Positions 12,702 to 13,514 of a DNA stretch of 13,514 nucleotides are shown here, piece after piece (position 1 is the first letter of the stretch; the number at the start of each line of letters is the position of its first letter). Under the pieces are notes generated by a model that was given only the letters and a program-made list of their open reading frames with translations, was not told where the DNA came from and did not search any database. The DNA comes from Rubrobacter sp. (lineage in GTDB: Bacteria > Actinomycetota > Rubrobacteria > Rubrobacterales > Rubrobacteraceae). The DNA lies in the NCBI GenBank assembly GCA_013695335.1, contig JACDAR010000010.1, forward strand, positions 1-13,514, in the 5' to 3' direction. The position numbers were made by a program, and so were the translations under genes.

Positions 12702-13514
12702 TTACAGAATGTCCATGTTCATGCCGGCCCGGTTCACCGCCGCCGCACCGAGTCCAGCGGGGGGTTCGGCGACCACGACTTCGGTGGTGACGATAAGGGC
12801 GCCGATGGAGGCCGCGTTTTGCAGCGCGCTCCTCGCCACCATCGCCGGGTCTATGATGCCGGCCTCGATGAGGTCCTCGTACTCACCCGTCAGGGCGTTG
12901 AAGCCCACGTTATCGTCCCGGTTCCTGACCCTCTCCGCCACGATGGAGCCGTCAGCCCCGGCGTTGACCGCTATCTGCTTGATCGGCTCTTCCAGCGCCC
13001 GATGGATGATGGCCGCACCGGTCCTCTCGTCGCCTTCCAGCGTCTGGAGAAGGTCTCCCACCGGAGCCTGGGCCCGCAACAACGCCACGCCGCCGCCTGG
13101 CACGATGCCCTCCTCCAGGGCCGCGCGGGTCGCGGACAGAGCGTCCTCGACGCGGTGCGTCTTCTCCCTCAGTTCGCTGTCGGTAGTCGCGCCCACCCTG
13201 ATGACAGCCACGCCGCCGGCCAGCTTGGCGAGGCGCTCGTTGAGCTTCTGCCTGTCGTAGTCCGGCGAGGTGGCCGCGAGCTCGCTCTTTAGATGCCTGA
13301 CACGGTCTTTGATTCTTTCTTCGTCTCCCTCGCCGCCGAGGATGGTGGTGGCATCTTTGCTGACGATGGCCTTCCTCGCCCGTCCCAACTGGTCGAGTCG
13401 CGTGTTCTCCAACCTGTGGCCGAGCTCCGTGGTGACGACCTGGCCGCCGGTTGCGATGGCGATATCTTCGAGTACCCTCTTGCGCCGGTCGCCGAAGAGT
13501 GGGGCCCTGATAGC
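12702..13514 (-). CDS. groEL: Chaperonin GroEL, C-terminal half (5' end outside window)
   Basis: 270 residues in one open frame from the right edge to a TAA at 12702-12704, matching GroEL from about E. coli residue 270 to the end. Landmarks, numbered in the fragment: APLFGDRRK (4-12; most GroELs have APGFGDRRK), the SPDYDRQKLNERLAKLAGG block (83-101), RVEDALSATRAA (121-132, where Asp124 corresponds to the ATP-hydrolysis Asp398), PGGGVALLR (139-147), NAGADGSIV (184-192) and GIIDPAMVARSALQNAAS (219-236). GroEL folds client proteins in an ATP-driven ring with GroES. The C-terminus ends in NRAGMNMDIL and lacks the usual Gly-Gly-Met repeats, suggesting a specialised second copy. The N-terminal half and any groES lie outside. 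Confidence 0.95.
   Translation of the reverse strand, partial: AIRAPLFGDRRKRVLEDIAIATGGQVVTTELGHRLENTRLDQLGRARKAIVSKDATTILGGEGDEERIKDRVRHLKSELAATSPDYDRQKLNERLAKLAGGVAVIRVGATTDSELREKTHRVEDALSATRAALEEGIVPGGGVALLRAQAPVGDLLQTLEGDERTGAAIIHRALEEPIKQIAVNAGADGSIVAERVRNRDDNVGFNALTGEYEDLIEAGIIDPAMVARSALQNAASIGALIVTTEVVVAEPPAGLGAAAVNRAGMNMDIL

Noticed and set aside
12363..13292. 309-codon plus-strand frame opposite groEL and its neighbour
   Set aside because: Antisense to a strongly conserved GroEL sequence; no SD and no motif.

Overview
The window is GC-rich bacterial DNA with tightly packed genes, many GTG starts and good Shine-Dalgarno (SD) sites. The order topA ... tmk - holB, followed by a RicT/PSP1 gene, is the replication neighbourhood seen in Actinomycetota (topA-tmk-holB) and, in part, in Bacillus (tmk ... 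holB-yaaT). With an archaeal-type topoisomerase I and a chaperonin lacking the GGM tail, the best guess is a deep-branching actinobacterium of the Rubrobacter/Thermoleophilia kind. A Chloroflexota host cannot be excluded from sequence alone.

Layout. (1) 1-1125, minus: a secreted cell-wall amidase that runs off the left edge, with its own promoter at 1153-1181. (2) 1182-1553: non-coding DNA containing a strong 31-bp inverted repeat. (3) 1554-3557, plus: a sugar-acid catabolic cluster made of an internally deleted RidA remnant, a 2-keto-3-deoxygluconate kinase and a KDG/KDPG-type aldolase. Together the kinase and aldolase would take KDG to pyruvate plus glyceraldehyde 3-phosphate. (4) 3558-4128: a long, mostly non-coding leader with a palindrome, weak hairpins, a possible 35-codon leader ORF and a promoter/operator-like patch directly on the topA start. 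(5) 4129-6291, plus: archaeal-type topoisomerase I.

(6) 6515-11095, plus: a probable single operon of a class-I glutamine amidotransferase-like hydrolase, thymidylate kinase, a 63-aa glycine-zipper membrane protein, DNA polymerase III delta-prime, the RicT/PSP1 iron-sulfur protein and a P1-family (DmpA-like) peptidase. Neighbours overlap or are separated by at most about 33 nt. Topoisomerase, thymidylate kinase and the clamp-loader subunit link the segment to DNA replication. (7) 11195-12238, plus: a zinc-dependent alcohol dehydrogenase with its own leader. (8) A 13-bp hairpin at 12254-12286 separates it from the convergent minus-strand pair at the right edge: the C-terminal half of a GroEL and a co-transcribed 114-aa protein of unknown function.

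The most unusual feature is in the replication operon: neither tmk nor ricT has an ATG, GTG or TTG codon where its conserved N-terminus requires one. ricT has a strong SD (GGAGG) seven bases before an ATC codon. tmk has an ATC at the expected place and is also in the same frame as the amidotransferase gene upstream, with a single TAG between them. I see no CRISPR array, tRNA, rRNA, insertion sequence, phage gene or recognisable defence system. Apart from these start-codon anomalies, the ridA relic and the topA control region, the window is mostly housekeeping and catabolic genes.
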